Origin: Neobacillus sp. CF12
Lineage (GTDB): Bacteria; Bacillota; Bacilli; Bacillales; Cytobacillaceae
Length of the DNA stretch: 64,000 bases
Direction of reading: 5' to 3'
NCBI RefSeq assembly: GCF_030348765.1
Contig: NZ_JAUCEU010000007.1
Span: forward strand, 248,001-312,000
Part shown: piece after piece, positions 36,317 to 45,136 of the stretch
How positions within the stretch are numbered: position 1 is the stretch's first letter
How the letters are laid out: every line of letters begins with the position of its first letter
Notes under the pieces: model-generated
The model's input: only the letters and a program-made list of their open reading frames with translations
Told to the model about the DNA's origin: nothing
The model's database searches: none
Position numbers and translations under genes: made by a program

Positions 36317-37777
36317 ATGAGTAATGAACAAACAGCTTTTAGAATAGAGAAATTAGAGAATTTAAAATCGCAGGGCATTGCTGTTTATCCTGAAAGGTTT
36401 TCAACAAATTATGAACTTTATGAAGCCGCTCAGCTTGAAGATGGAACTTCTGGAGTCATAGTTGCCGGAAGAATAATGAGTATTAGAAACTTCAGCAAAT
36501 TAAGTTTTATTACGATTTCAAATATACAAGGAAGCTTACAACTTCTTTTGAAAAAGGATGAGATTGGCGAGGAACCTTTTAATCAATTTCATTCTCTATT
36601 GGATATAGGGGATTTTATCGGTGTGGAAGGACGTATGTTTACGACTAAAACGAATGAGAAAACACTTCGGATCGAAAGCTATGTGTTTCTTGGGAAGGCG
36701 TTGCGGACTCTTCCGGAAAAATGGCATGGATTAAGCAATGTTGAAGTTCGATATAGACAGCGTTATTTAGATTTAATGATGACCAAAGGCACACAAAGTC
36801 GTTTACTAGCCAGAACCAAAATGGTACGTGCGATTCGCAGATTCTTTGAGGACCAAGACTTCTTAGAAGTAGAAACACCAGTTTTACAGCATACTTCCTC
36901 GGGAGCTTTAGCTAAACCTTTTAGGACCTATCATAACTCTTTAGATACTGAATTAAATTTACGAATTGCACCGGAAACCTATTTAAAGAGGTTAATTGTA
37001 GGTGGTTTTACCAAAGTATTTGAATTTGCAAAGTGTTTTAGGAACGAGGGGATTAGCCCTCAACATCTTCAAGAATTTACAATGGTTGAAGGATATGCTG
37101 CATACTGGAATTATGAGGATACAATGAAATTAATGCGTGATATGGTTCTGTTTGTTCTGGATCAAGTCTTTCATACAACTACCATCACCATTCAAGGTCA
37201 AACAATAAACTTTTCACTAGAATGGGATATTGTCACTTTCAGGGATTTAATTTTAAAGGACACAGGAATTGATATAGACCTTTATCCTGATGTTAAAGAT
37301 TTATATCAAGAAACGTTGAGGAAGAATATCAACTTAGAACATTCAGACATTGAATCTTTAGGGAGAGGTAATTTTATTGATCTTCTTTACAAGAAAATGT
37401 GTCGACCACAACTAGTTAAACCGACATTTTTAATCAAGCACCCGATAGATTTATCACCATTAGCTAGAGCAAATGATCAAAACCCTGCTCTTACAGACCG
37501 GTTCCAATTAGTGATGAATGGTGCGGAAATTATTAATGCCTATTCAGAGCTAGTTGACCCGCTTGAACAAAGAAGAAGGTTGGAGGCTCAAGCCCATCTT
37601 AAAAGTAATGGAGATTTAGAAGCGATGGAGATGGATGAAGATTATCTAACAGCTATGGAATTTGGAATGCCGCCTATTTCTGGATGGGGATTTGGAATTG
37701 AACGATTATTAATGGTCCTAACGGATAGTGATACCATTAAAGATTGTGTTTTATTTCCCTTAACTAAAAAACTATAG
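36317..37777 (+). CDS. lysS: class II lysyl-tRNA synthetase, T-box controlled
   Basis: A 486-residue class II LysRS starting MSNEQTAFRIEKLENLKSQG. An OB-fold anticodon-binding domain (GVIVAGRIMSIRNFSKLSFI) is followed by the catalytic domain: motif 1 near RRFFEDQDFLEVETPVL, motif 2 FRNEGISPQHLQEFTMVEG and motif 3 GWGFGIERLLMVLTD. It is clearly divergent from standard Bacillus LysS (FRNEGxSTRHNPEFTMxE and GxGIGIDRLVM). A Lys-specific T-box precedes it. It is therefore probably a second, starvation-induced LysRS alongside a housekeeping copy elsewhere. Misassignment to the related GenX/PoxA group is less likely, as the OB fold is present. Confidence 0.88.
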   Translation: MSNEQTAFRIEKLENLKSQGIAVYPERFSTNYELYEAAQLEDGTSGVIVAGRIMSIRNFSKLSFITISNIQGSLQLLLKKDEIGEEPFNQFHSLLDIGDFIGVEGRMFTTKTNEKTLRIESYVFLGKALRTLPEKWHGLSNVEVRYRQRYLDLMMTKGTQSRLLARTKMVRAIRRFFEDQDFLEVETPVLQHTSSGALAKPFRTYHNSLDTELNLRIAPETYLKRLIVGGFTKVFEFAKCFRNEGISPQHLQEFTMVEGYAAYWNYEDTMKLMRDMVLFVLDQVFHTTTITIQGQTINFSLEWDIVTFRDLILKDTGIDIDLYPDVKDLYQETLRKNINLEHSDIESLGRGNFIDLLYKKMCRPQLVKPTFLIKHPIDLSPLARANDQNPALTDRFQLVMNGAEIINAYSELVDPLEQRRRLEAQAHLKSNGDLEAMEMDEDYLTAMEFGMPPISGWGFGIERLLMVLTDSDTIKDCVLFPLTKKL

Positions 37778-37818
37778 TGAGGGAACTACATTAAGGGAAC
37801 GAAGTTTAGCAATAACAA

Positions 37819-37868
37819 AAAAAGAGTGTTTCATCGGTGGAAAATACCGTGAAACACTCTTTTTTATT
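37819..37868. terminator. bidirectional terminator, lysS / yisL
   Basis: AAAAAGAGTGTTTCA (37819-37833) pairs with TGAAACACTCTTTTT (37850-37864). Confidence 0.85.
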
Positions 37869-38217
37869 TAATAAGGTCAAATCCCTGTGGAAGTGTAAAT
37901 CCAAGGACAAAGAGGATGACAAGGACGATAGAAAATGCAATCCAAATGATGTCTGTTCGTTTCCCTTTTTGTTTTCGGACGATGACCATTTCAAATAGCC
38001 CAATCATCACAATACCTAGTATTGATTTAAAATAATAAGAGACTGGAATGGAATAAGCAGCTAAGAATAGCATACCTCCTGTTACGATGATTAGAATATA
38101 GGAAGCACGTAAAACCATATGCCAGATTTTAATATTTTTTCCATTGCTTTGAAGGACCACAATGATGATTAGTAAAATAAGAGACAATACCAGTGATGTT
38201 AAGTGTGCATGCGTCAT
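37864..38217 (-). CDS. yisL: YisL family membrane protein
   Basis: A 117-residue protein with four membrane helices (LTSLVLSLILLIIIVVLQ; VLRASYILIIVTGGMLFL; FKSILGIVMIGLFEMVIV; IIWIAFSIVLVILFVLGF). The MTHAHLTSLVLSLI opening and GKNIKIWHMVLR match YisL (DUF1516) of Bacillus, whose function is unknown. AGGAGT precedes the ATG. Confidence 0.87.
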   Translation of the reverse strand: MTHAHLTSLVLSLILLIIIVVLQSNGKNIKIWHMVLRASYILIIVTGGMLFLAAYSIPVSYYFKSILGIVMIGLFEMVIVRKQKGKRTDIIWIAFSIVLVILFVLGFTLPQGFDLIK

Positions 38218-38439
38218 TTGAAATTACTCCTTTTTATAGTGATTTAAATCTTTTCTCTAAACCTATTCTAAAAGGAAGATATAAAAGGATTCTAAAGGAA
38301 ACATTAAATTTTTCTTAAATAAACGATATTAAAACATGGTAAAGTCAATGTGAAGGGATTTTATCGATATTGTCGAATATTATCAATATGAATAATAGAT
38401 GTCTATGAAAATATGGATATTAATGAATAGGTGGCAGGT

Positions 38440-38925
38440 ATGAGGAAAATAGGTTACTTGTTTTTGTTTGTTGTTTTGTTTGTAGGAGCTTGTTCTAATG
38501 AAAATAATCCAAAAGAACATACAGGAGAAATATTCGCTATCGCATTAGAGTCGCTAATGGAAAAAGATAAAGCATTAAGCAGTGATATTAAATACATCGC
38601 TGTAGATTTGAGTAATTGTGAAGGATTAACAGATCTGGAAGTAAAAGAAATTCAAGGCTTTCTTGAGGAAAGATATAAAGTAGAAGTAATAGAAGCATCA
38701 TTTGAAGAATTAAAGAAAAAAGGATTATACAAACCAGAGGAAATGGGCTTATAGGATGGGGTTCTACTAAAAATTGAAAAAATAAATTTTAAATGGTTTA
38801 ACACGGTGCACTTTGAAACTTCAAAGTTTCGCTCTGCCAAAGGAGCCATTGGGGTAGAAACTACCATACATTTTAAAGAAGGAAAATGGCAAGTGAAAGA
38901 GTCAACAGAGACTTGGATAAGTTAG
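38440..38925 (+). pseudogene. small lipoprotein with in-frame UAG
   Basis: ATG 38440 follows AGGTGGCAGGT and starts a lipoprotein signal (MRKIGYLFLFVVLFVGACSN, lipobox VGAC). The frame meets TAG at 38752-38754 after PEEMGL. It then continues for another 56 codons (DGVLLKIEKINFKWF, TSKFRSAKGAIGVETTIHF, GKWQVKESTETWIS) to a TAG at 38923-38925. The downstream part has normal, protein-like composition and ends as a compact domain, so the first TAG looks internal. The protein is of a hypothetical Bacillus lipoprotein type. Readthrough, mutation and sequencing error are all possible. Confidence 0.7.
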
Positions 38926-38947
38926 TTGCCTTTCGGGGTTGAACTCG

Positions 38948-39052
38948 TTGAATAAGGATCATGATGAGAAAAGCAAAATTGATATTGATGATGGTTGGAA
39001 CCGAACATTTTATGGAAGTCCAACATTATTGGGCATACTCGTTGTTGGGTAA
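38948..39052 (+). CDS. possible 34-residue peptide or gene fragment
   Basis: TTG 38948 opens a short frame (NKDHDEKSKIDIDDGWNRTF, ending with the hydrophobic GSPTLLGILVVG). A weak GGGG lies about ten bases upstream. The charged start and abrupt hydrophobic end suggest the front of a small membrane protein or a fragment. No family recognised; weak. Confidence 0.25.
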   Translation: MNKDHDEKSKIDIDDGWNRTFYGSPTLLGILVVG

Positions 39053-39095
39053 TAATTCTATACATCATATTTAAATAAAGGATTGGGCGAATTAA

Positions 39096-39593
39096 ATGGT
39101 AATCAGAGAAGTAAATAATGATGATGCTGAAGGATTAGTAAGATTAATTAAGCAAGTTGAGAGCGATTCCCAGTATATGCTATTTGAAGCAGGGGAAAGA
39201 AATATTGAGCCAGACCAACAAGTTAAAAGAATAGAAGCTATGAAAAAAGATGGGAAATCAACTATTTTTGTAGCAGAAGAAAAGGATGAATTAATTGGAT
39301 ACCTAATTGTAATGGGTGGTAATGCAATTAGAAACAAACATTCCGTATATCTTGTTATTGGCATTCTCAGTCACTATAGAGGGCTTGGGGTAGGAACAAA
39401 ACTATTTGAAGAATTAGAGAAGTGGGCAATGGTTCATCAAATTCACCGTTTGGAGTTAAGTGTAGTAACTCATAATGAAGCTGGATTACGATTATATAAA
39501 AAAATGGATTTTAAAATTGAAGGAACAAAACGTCATTCATTATTAATTGACGGAGAATTTGTTGATGAATATTATATGTCCAAACTTCTATAA
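39096..39593 (+). CDS. GNAT-family N-acetyltransferase
   Basis: A 165-residue acetyltransferase. The acetyl-CoA motif A is YLVIGILSHYRGLGVGTKLFEELEKWA (Q/RxxGxG/A as RGLGVG), and motif B is HRLELSVVTHNEAGLRLYKKMDFKIEG. The full-length fold is present. It could acetylate an amino acid, peptide or ribosomal protein; substrate unknown. Confidence 0.9.
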   Translation: MVIREVNNDDAEGLVRLIKQVESDSQYMLFEAGERNIEPDQQVKRIEAMKKDGKSTIFVAEEKDELIGYLIVMGGNAIRNKHSVYLVIGILSHYRGLGVGTKLFEELEKWAMVHQIHRLELSVVTHNEAGLRLYKKMDFKIEGTKRHSLLIDGEFVDEYYMSKLL

Positions 39594-39683
39594 GGATATC
39601 TTGTCAAACAAATGTGGCCGTTCCTATGATAGGTTAGTGCAAGAAGATATTCATATATAGATATATGGGAGGGAGGGGTATAA

Positions 39684-39782
39684 ATGCAAACATTTGGTTC
39701 GATTTTTCCAATTATACTTTGGTTAGGAATTATAGTAGGAGTATTATTCCTTTTTTTTAAGCTTATGAAAAAAAGTAAGTGA
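39684..39782 (+). CDS. 32-residue membrane peptide
   Basis: ATG 39684 follows GGGAGGGAGGGG. The product MQTFGSIFPIILWLGIIVGV continues through a single membrane helix to a basic tail ending KKSK. Strong ribosome site and clean single-helix layout support a real small protein. Function unknown. Confidence 0.6.
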   Translation: MQTFGSIFPIILWLGIIVGVLFLFFKLMKKSK

Positions 39783-39883
39783 AAACATTAAGTAAGTTTT
39801 TTTTTCAAATTTGTTCTCTAGTTGCAAATAAAGGATAAATTTAGGAGTTATTTAGAAATTTTTATATATAACAGTAGAATCCT

Positions 39884-39911
39884 ATGTTACAATTAGTGTA
39901 AAATTACACTA
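39884..39911 (+). promoter_or_regulatory. palindromic operator repeat, copy B
   Basis: TGTTACAATTAGTGTAAAAT followed by TACACTA repeats, with one mismatch, the element at 12671-12698. The TTAGTGTAA/TTACACTA dyad lies about 25 bases before the next gene. Confidence 0.55.
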
Positions 39912-39935
39912 TATCTTTACGTAGGAGGGTCAAGT

Positions 39936-40313
39936 TTGAAGAAATTAGTGATCGGTATCCTAATAGTTATTTTATACTGTTTTCCGTTTGCACATTTTGC
40001 TATGTATCAAGACTTTACCAATCGCTCGATGATTGGATATTTGGTGATGATTGCGGCTACTTTCGTCCTAGCATTCCTTGTGAAATATTTTTGCAATTAC
40101 ATACCCTTTTTCATCGGAAATATCTTATCATTCATCATTTCGTTTTATTTTAACGACAAGATGGTGGACACTGTAGAATGGTATGGTGATTATTTTAAAC
40201 CATTTTATCCCACTCATTTATTAGTTATGGTGAGTCTATTAAATTTGATTCCACAGTACATAGCAATGAAAGTAAAAAAGGGTAAAAATAATGATATGAT
40301 TAATAGTAAGTAA
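39936..40313 (+). CDS. small multi-helix membrane protein, unknown function
   Basis: The 125-residue product starts at TTG 39936 after GGAGGG and has four predicted helices (LVIGILIVILYCFPFAHFAM; MIGYLVMIAATFVLAFLV; YIPFFIGNILSFIISFYF; LLVMVSLLNLIPQYIAM), then a basic tail. The family is not one I recognise. Its promoter shares a palindromic operator with the small membrane protein gene at 12724. A further 52-residue gene follows 18 bases on. Confidence 0.75.
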   Translation: MKKLVIGILIVILYCFPFAHFAMYQDFTNRSMIGYLVMIAATFVLAFLVKYFCNYIPFFIGNILSFIISFYFNDKMVDTVEWYGDYFKPFYPTHLLVMVSLLNLIPQYIAMKVKKGKNNDMINSK

Positions 40314-40331
40314 TATTATGGAGGTGTTATT

Positions 40332-40490
40332 ATGATATGGTTATATTTATTGATACCAGTCGGTATTATTGGTGGTTTTGCAATTTATTTCGAAAAAAAA
40401 TCTGGGATGACTATTCCTGATGAAAATATACAAGCTGAGAAGTTAGGGGGAATGATACGACATAATTCTGGAGGAAATGGAGTATTTTGA
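40332..40490 (+). CDS. 52-residue membrane protein
   Basis: ATG 40332 follows GGAGGTG. One membrane helix (MIWLYLLIPVGIIGGFAIYF) is followed by a hydrophilic tail (EKKSGMTIPDEN to GGNGVF). It lies directly after the preceding membrane protein gene, probably in the same transcript. Unknown function. Confidence 0.6.
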   Translation: MIWLYLLIPVGIIGGFAIYFEKKSGMTIPDENIQAEKLGGMIRHNSGGNGVF

Positions 40491-40520
40491 AAAGGCAACA
40501 AAAATAAATACAGAGATTAA

Positions 40521-40548
40521 CTCAGTTCATAGCGGACTGGGCTTTTTG
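40521..40548 (+). terminator. terminator of the small membrane protein operon
   Basis: CTCAGTTC (40521-40528) pairs, with two G-U pairs, with GGACTGGG (40534-40541), followed by CTTTTTG. Confidence 0.65.
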
Positions 40549-40744
40549 ATATACAAATATACAAAAATAGGGCCTTGACAGGGGTGCTAGAGTAAAAAAA
40601 GGATGGCTGTGTGGCGATCTCATTTCTTATTGCACTAATGGCAGGTTAATAAAAAAATAGATACATAAATACTATTTTCAAGAGTATTCTGTTTTATGTA
40701 TAGCTTATTAATCATTCGGGAACAACCTAAAGGGGATGGTTTGT

Positions 40745-41584
40745 TTGATTAAACTTGAAAAGTATGACGATCTTACATTATTTAAGAAAGATGTAATTTC
40801 ATTCTTAGAACAATTTGAAGCTGAAAACAATTTAATATTAGGTGTATTGCTATCAATAAGTGAAAATGAAAGTCCTCTTTTGATGGCTACGGTCATAAAA
40901 GACAAGGAAATTGGGCTGGTCCTTCTACAAACACATCCCAGACAAATCATCTTATCGAAGTCTGTCACTTATACATCCACTGAAATAAACATCATTGGAG
41001 AAAAGTTGAGTAATACAATGCAAGAAATACCTGGTCTTATTGGTGAAAAGAAATTAACTACAGATTTAGCTATGTACATTTCTAAATTAAAAGGGATTGA
41101 AGTAGGTTTTGTAATGGACCAAAAAATTTATAAACTAGAAAAAGTAGTGAAAAAAACCAATACAAATGGAATACTTCGGAGAGTTGTAGAAAACGATCAC
41201 CACATCATTAAAGAATGGCTGTATCAGTTTTGTTTTGAAACTAACCAATCAATGAGTTTAGAAGAAGCAGATAAAAAAGCTAAACTCATGATTAATACAG
41301 GAAATTTAGTTGCATGGGTGGTGGACGGCAGAATGGTTTCCATGGCTTATGCCACACGTCCGACCCAAAATAATATTACAATCAGCTATGTTTACACCCC
41401 GATTATTGAAAGAAAAAAGGGATATGCCTCGGATTGCGTTTCCGCTTTTTCTCAATCCTTGTTAGATCTGGGTTATAAAACAACAAGTTTATACACTGAT
41501 ATTAGTAACCCTACATCTAATAAAATTTATATTCAAATTGGATATGAAGCAATATTGGATTCCATCGTAATCCTTTTTAAATAG
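40745..41584 (+). CDS. GNAT-family acetyltransferase with N-terminal extension
   Basis: About 279 residues. TTG 40745 lies nine bases after AAAGGGG; the ATG at 40736 is too close to that site. The first 120 residues (YDDLTLFKKDVISFLEQFEA onward) form the N-terminal half seen in two-domain GNAT proteins. The acetyl-CoA domain is ISYVYTPIIERKKGYASDCVSAFSQ (RxxGYA) with TSLYTDISNPTSNKIYIQIGY. Substrate unknown. Confidence 0.85.
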   Translation: MIKLEKYDDLTLFKKDVISFLEQFEAENNLILGVLLSISENESPLLMATVIKDKEIGLVLLQTHPRQIILSKSVTYTSTEINIIGEKLSNTMQEIPGLIGEKKLTTDLAMYISKLKGIEVGFVMDQKIYKLEKVVKKTNTNGILRRVVENDHHIIKEWLYQFCFETNQSMSLEEADKKAKLMINTGNLVAWVVDGRMVSMAYATRPTQNNITISYVYTPIIERKKGYASDCVSAFSQSLLDLGYKTTSLYTDISNPTSNKIYIQIGYEAILDSIVILFK

Positions 41585-41681
41585 AAATAATTAAAAATCA
41601 TACTAGTGTTCAACTTAATTGTGGAGAGGGGTGCAATCTAGATGAATGTTACTATATCGCAATGAGTAAGCATAGAAGCTA

Positions 41682-41960
41682 TTATTTAATACGATTTGTA
41701 GTTTTGTGTTTTTTGCCTTTGCTGTCATAAGTTATCCATTCACCAACAGGCTCGCCCATGTCAAAATACCCTGACCGCTTAATTGTTCCATCTAGCCGGT
41801 ACCATTCCCAATAGCCATCTGGCATATCATCAACCATTTTTCCTTTTGACCAAATTGTTTTTCCGTTTGCGTGGTACTTGATCGTGTAGCCATCAATCAC
41901 TTCTAGATTCTTTTCCTTGACACCGTTTGGGTGTATCAAGTCACATTTTTCATTTTCCAC
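41682..41960 (-). CDS. MORN-repeat protein
   Basis: A 92-residue protein with MORN-like repeats: YTIKYHANGKTIWSKGKMVD, PDGYWEWYRLDGTIKRSGYF and PVGEWITYDSKGKKHKT. Such short MORN proteins are common in Bacillus, and some are annotated as toxin-antitoxin or membrane-linked partners, but nothing here shows that. No partner gene lies next to it. Confidence 0.75.
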   Translation of the reverse strand: MENEKCDLIHPNGVKEKNLEVIDGYTIKYHANGKTIWSKGKMVDDMPDGYWEWYRLDGTIKRSGYFDMGEPVGEWITYDSKGKKHKTTNRIK

Positions 41961-42196
41961 GGCTTACCTCCGATAAACAGTTTTTTTTTATTGTATCATA
42001 TTTCATGGCCATGCCCATTTACTGTCAACAAGGAAAGGCTGTTCCGACAATTTTTTTCTAATTTTTCTAATGTGGCAGTTGAAAAAGTTGATAGAAGTTG
42101 AGGTACTAAAAGGTTTCTATATTCCCGGTTTGGAGGAAATTAATAGAGTTTGTCGAATAAGTAACTGGTTAATTGAAAATTTAGGAGTTGTTACTT

Positions 42197-42556
42197 ATGT
42201 CTAATGGTGTGGAAGATTTTTATTGTGATGAGGTATTGAGTGGTAAAACAGCAGTAGATATAGTTTTGGAAACTGATAATTCACTCGCCTTTTATCATAC
42301 TCGGCCTTTTTACGAAGTACATATCGTGGTTATATCTAAAAAACACATTACTTCGCTAATTGATGTTAAACCAGAAGATAATGATATGATGAAAGATTTA
42401 TTTTCGGTGATCCAGAAAGTTTCAAAACAGGTAAATGAGAAGTACGGTGCCTGCACTGTATCAACTAATATTGGAGAGTATCAAAGCAATAAACATATGC
42501 ATTGGCATATTCATTTTGGAAATCGTATAAGGTATTTAGATGGAACCTGGTGTTAG
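42197..42556 (+). CDS. HIT-family protein
   Basis: A 119-residue histidine-triad protein. ATG 42197 follows TTAGGAG. The HIT region HMHWHIHFG is HxHxHxH-like, with an upstream nucleotide-binding part (LAFYHTRPFYEVHIVVISKKH). HIT proteins hydrolyse or transfer nucleotides such as AMP-linked compounds. The sequence is somewhat divergent around residues 5-30, where a Cys appears. Confidence 0.82.
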   Translation: MSNGVEDFYCDEVLSGKTAVDIVLETDNSLAFYHTRPFYEVHIVVISKKHITSLIDVKPEDNDMMKDLFSVIQKVSKQVNEKYGACTVSTNIGEYQSNKHMHWHIHFGNRIRYLDGTWC

Positions 42557-42619
42557 AAGAATCAACATGTAAAATTAAGAAATACGGAAACTCCCTGCGA
42601 GTTGAAAATGTAATTTAAC

Positions 42620-42670
42620 AAAACCTGTATCAATGATTACTAGGTAATCTAAGGTACAGGTTTTATTTTG
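42620..42670 (+). terminator. HIT gene terminator
   Basis: AAAACCTGTA (42620-42629) pairs with TACAGGTTTT (42655-42664). The inner loop also pairs partly (GATTAC/GTAATC). Confidence 0.75.
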
Positions 42671-42763
42671 TCCTCCAGACGGATGCGTGGAATTTCGTTA
42701 TTTTTTTGAATACTTTTGTATATATTCCAATATATGAAACTTATATAGATGGGGGGTATGTTC

Positions 42764-44572
42764 ATGCAAATTTTTTACACCGTTCGTCCTGGTGATACAC
42801 TTTATCAGATTGCTAGGCGCTGGGGGCTTCCAATTGAGTCGCTGATTGCTGCAAATAATTTAGTATCGCCCAATATGATCTCCGTCGGTCAACAACTTTC
42901 AATCCCACCTGGCGTTGATGTCATTCGTGTGAATCCGGGGGACACTATTTATAAAATCGCGAAAAACTTTGGGGTTCCACCAATTGTCATCATTCAGGCG
43001 AATCAACTTCAACCACCATTTCTAATCCAAGTCGGACAGCTGCTAAAGGTACCGCCTGGTGTCACATACTATGTCGTCCAACCAGGTGATACCTTATTCC
43101 AACTTGCAAGGCGCTTTAATGTGATTACAGGAGGAAATAGCAATTTCCAGCTAATCATGGAGGTAAATAACCTTACATCAACCGGTATTTTTCCAGGTCA
43201 GCGACTGATTATTCCATACGCTCCCCCTGGTGACAGCGGATTGATTGCGTATACATCGAATAGTACGGGAAGTTTTGATATATGGCTCTATAACCCTAGT
43301 AATGGAGTAAACCAGCAAATAACCAACGGACTAGGAGAGTCCTATTCGACTCCGTATTGGTCAACTGATAGCACAAAGATTGCCTTTGTTGGGAAAAATG
43401 GAATCCTAAACGTTATCAATCTGACAGAAAATAGTATTGCTCAAATTGATCAGTTTACAGATGGGCTAGGTGTATTTCTAGATTGGTCTCCAAATAGCCA
43501 ACAACTTGCTTATACGAAGCAAAATGGGATTGTCCTTTACAACGTCACTACACATCAAGCCCAAATCATCAATCAGCCTGGTTCCAGAGACGCACAATGG
43601 TTTCCGAGCGGAACAGAATTACTTTTTCAAGCACCAGATGCAGCGGGGGTTAGTCAGATTTACCGGATTAAAACAGATGGAACTGGCAAAGTGAAAATCA
43701 CTCGAAATTCAGCTGGGCTGCATAATTTTGTTCGTCTTTCACCGGATGGAACTTATGCGTTATATACGACCCCAGGTGCTAGTATTTCCATAATTCATAC
43801 TGTAGAACTTTCAACTGGAAACGATTATGAAGTCGAGGGTGGCCCATTGGCAAAAAATTACTTCCCTGCATGGTCACCAAATTCAACAACCATTGCGTAT
43901 AGTGCGACGGCTTTCGAAAACAATTTTTCACTAATTAGAACAACTGGTAGACAAGGGATGAACGACAAAACGAGAGCGATTTCGAATTGCTTTGCCACAC
44001 CTGTAACGTGGTCCCATGATGGTTGGAAAATTGCCTATCTTTCAGGATGTACACCACAAGGCAGTTCCAGTGAAATCTGGTTACTCGATTTAAACCATCC
44101 AGTCCCAATCAAACTTGTAGAAGGTGGAACCATTACAGCATTACAATGGTCACCACTGCAGATTACATCGCTTAAAAAAACCTACATCAGCACGCTCTAT
44201 AAAGTCCAATTCCGATATCCTGCCCATTGGCAGCGAGTAAACGACGAAAGGTACGAAGGAGAAGATGGCTTTTTCCAACTATCAGCCATTGCCTCAGATC
44301 AACCAATTAACGTTGTTTGTCAAAATGAAGCCTTTCACCAACTAAACCCATACGGGACCCAGCCGCGTATCCAACACACACAAATACAAAATCAACCAGA
44401 TTGCTTCATATATCCATCTCAAGACCAACCAGCTGAAATGAGAAATCAAGCAGCGGTGATTGTCCAGTACCCGACTCCTGTGGTAATAGAAGGAACCGAA
44501 TACAATTACTTAATCCTTTGGGCAGACCAGAACCATATTAACGAAATAGGTTCATCAATTATCCTTCTGTAA
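42764..44572 (+). CDS. triple-LysM protein with TolB-like propeller
   Basis: A 602-residue protein. Three LysM domains come first (FYTVRPGDTLYQIARRWG; IRVNPGDTIYKIAKNFGV; YYVVQPGDTLFQLARRFNV). Residues about 165-480 are a TolB-type beta-propeller (IAYTSNSTGSFDIWLYNPSN, PYWSTDSTKIAFV, WSPNSQQLAYT, LSPDGTYALYT, WSHDGWKIAYLS). A C-terminal domain of about 130 residues follows. No signal peptide is visible, so it may act in the forespore or mother cell, or be released otherwise. LysM domains bind peptidoglycan or chitin. A GGGGGG site supports ATG 42764. Confidence 0.87.
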   Translation: MQIFYTVRPGDTLYQIARRWGLPIESLIAANNLVSPNMISVGQQLSIPPGVDVIRVNPGDTIYKIAKNFGVPPIVIIQANQLQPPFLIQVGQLLKVPPGVTYYVVQPGDTLFQLARRFNVITGGNSNFQLIMEVNNLTSTGIFPGQRLIIPYAPPGDSGLIAYTSNSTGSFDIWLYNPSNGVNQQITNGLGESYSTPYWSTDSTKIAFVGKNGILNVINLTENSIAQIDQFTDGLGVFLDWSPNSQQLAYTKQNGIVLYNVTTHQAQIINQPGSRDAQWFPSGTELLFQAPDAAGVSQIYRIKTDGTGKVKITRNSAGLHNFVRLSPDGTYALYTTPGASISIIHTVELSTGNDYEVEGGPLAKNYFPAWSPNSTTIAYSATAFENNFSLIRTTGRQGMNDKTRAISNCFATPVTWSHDGWKIAYLSGCTPQGSSSEIWLLDLNHPVPIKLVEGGTITALQWSPLQITSLKKTYISTLYKVQFRYPAHWQRVNDERYEGEDGFFQLSAIASDQPINVVCQNEAFHQLNPYGTQPRIQHTQIQNQPDCFIYPSQDQPAEMRNQAAVIVQYPTPVVIEGTEYNYLILWADQNHINEIGSSIILL

Positions 44573-44616
44573 ATGTGGTTCAATTAGGAAACTAAAATAG
44601 AAGAATTACCTTTACA

Positions 44617-44651
44617 TACTATGGAGAATAGCTCACCATAGTAATTTTTTT
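44617..44651 (+). terminator. LysM gene terminator
   Basis: TACTATGG (44617-44624) pairs with CCATAGTA (44636-44643), followed by TTTTTTT. Confidence 0.82.
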
Positions 44652-44719
44652 GGACCGTATCAAAAAATGATAGGCGTATGTATAGTAGCAAAAGAGAGAG
44701 CAGGAAAGGGGAATAAAGG

Positions 44720-45079
44720 ATGGAGCGATGTAAAGTCTGCAGAAAGAAACCAAAATTAACGAGAAGAGTAAATTGTGAAGGAGTGGTCTTTTGTAGTGAT
44801 GAGTGCTATGAAGGATATGAAGATTCACCCAATGATCACGACCATCCCTATATTGATGACTACGACGCTGTACGTTTTGAATACATCGAATGGATGAAGA
44901 GTTATGATTCATTTCTTATAGGGGAACAAACAAAGGAAAATTTACTAGAAGGTATTGAATCAGTGTTAGAAGATTTCGCTGATTATTATCTTCTGGAGGG
45001 AAGTGATGGTGTTTTTTTAAGAGAAATCTATCATTATTTACTCTCACTCGAGGAATTAGTTCTCTTGATAGAAAGGTAG
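44720..45079 (+). CDS. small protein with N-terminal Cys4 zinc ribbon
   Basis: The 119-residue product starts MERCKVCRKKPKLTRRVNCE and continues VVFCSDECYEGYED. The CxxC...CxxxC layout can hold one zinc ion. An acidic, His-rich stretch (NDHDHPYIDDYD) and helices follow. I do not recognise the family; DNA, RNA or protein binding is possible. AAAGGGGAA lies before the ATG. Confidence 0.75.
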   Translation: MERCKVCRKKPKLTRRVNCEGVVFCSDECYEGYEDSPNDHDHPYIDDYDAVRFEYIEWMKSYDSFLIGEQTKENLLEGIESVLEDFADYYLLEGSDGVFLREIYHYLLSLEELVLLIER

Positions 45080-45091
45080 GAATACATAAAG

Positions 45092-45122
45092 GGTCCTCCT
45101 AGTCATAAGACAGGAGGACGTT
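45092..45122. terminator. hairpin between convergent genes
   Basis: GTCCTCCT (45093-45100) pairs with AGGAGGAC (45112-45119) between the zinc-ribbon and AIM24 genes, with a short GTTTG tail. Confidence 0.6.
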
Positions 45123-45136
45123 TGTGAATATGCTAA

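Noticed and set aside
40560..40660. Possible coding remnant (GWLCGDLISYCTNG) downstream of the small membrane protein operon
   Set aside because: No start, ribosome site or clear family; several frames look equally protein-like.
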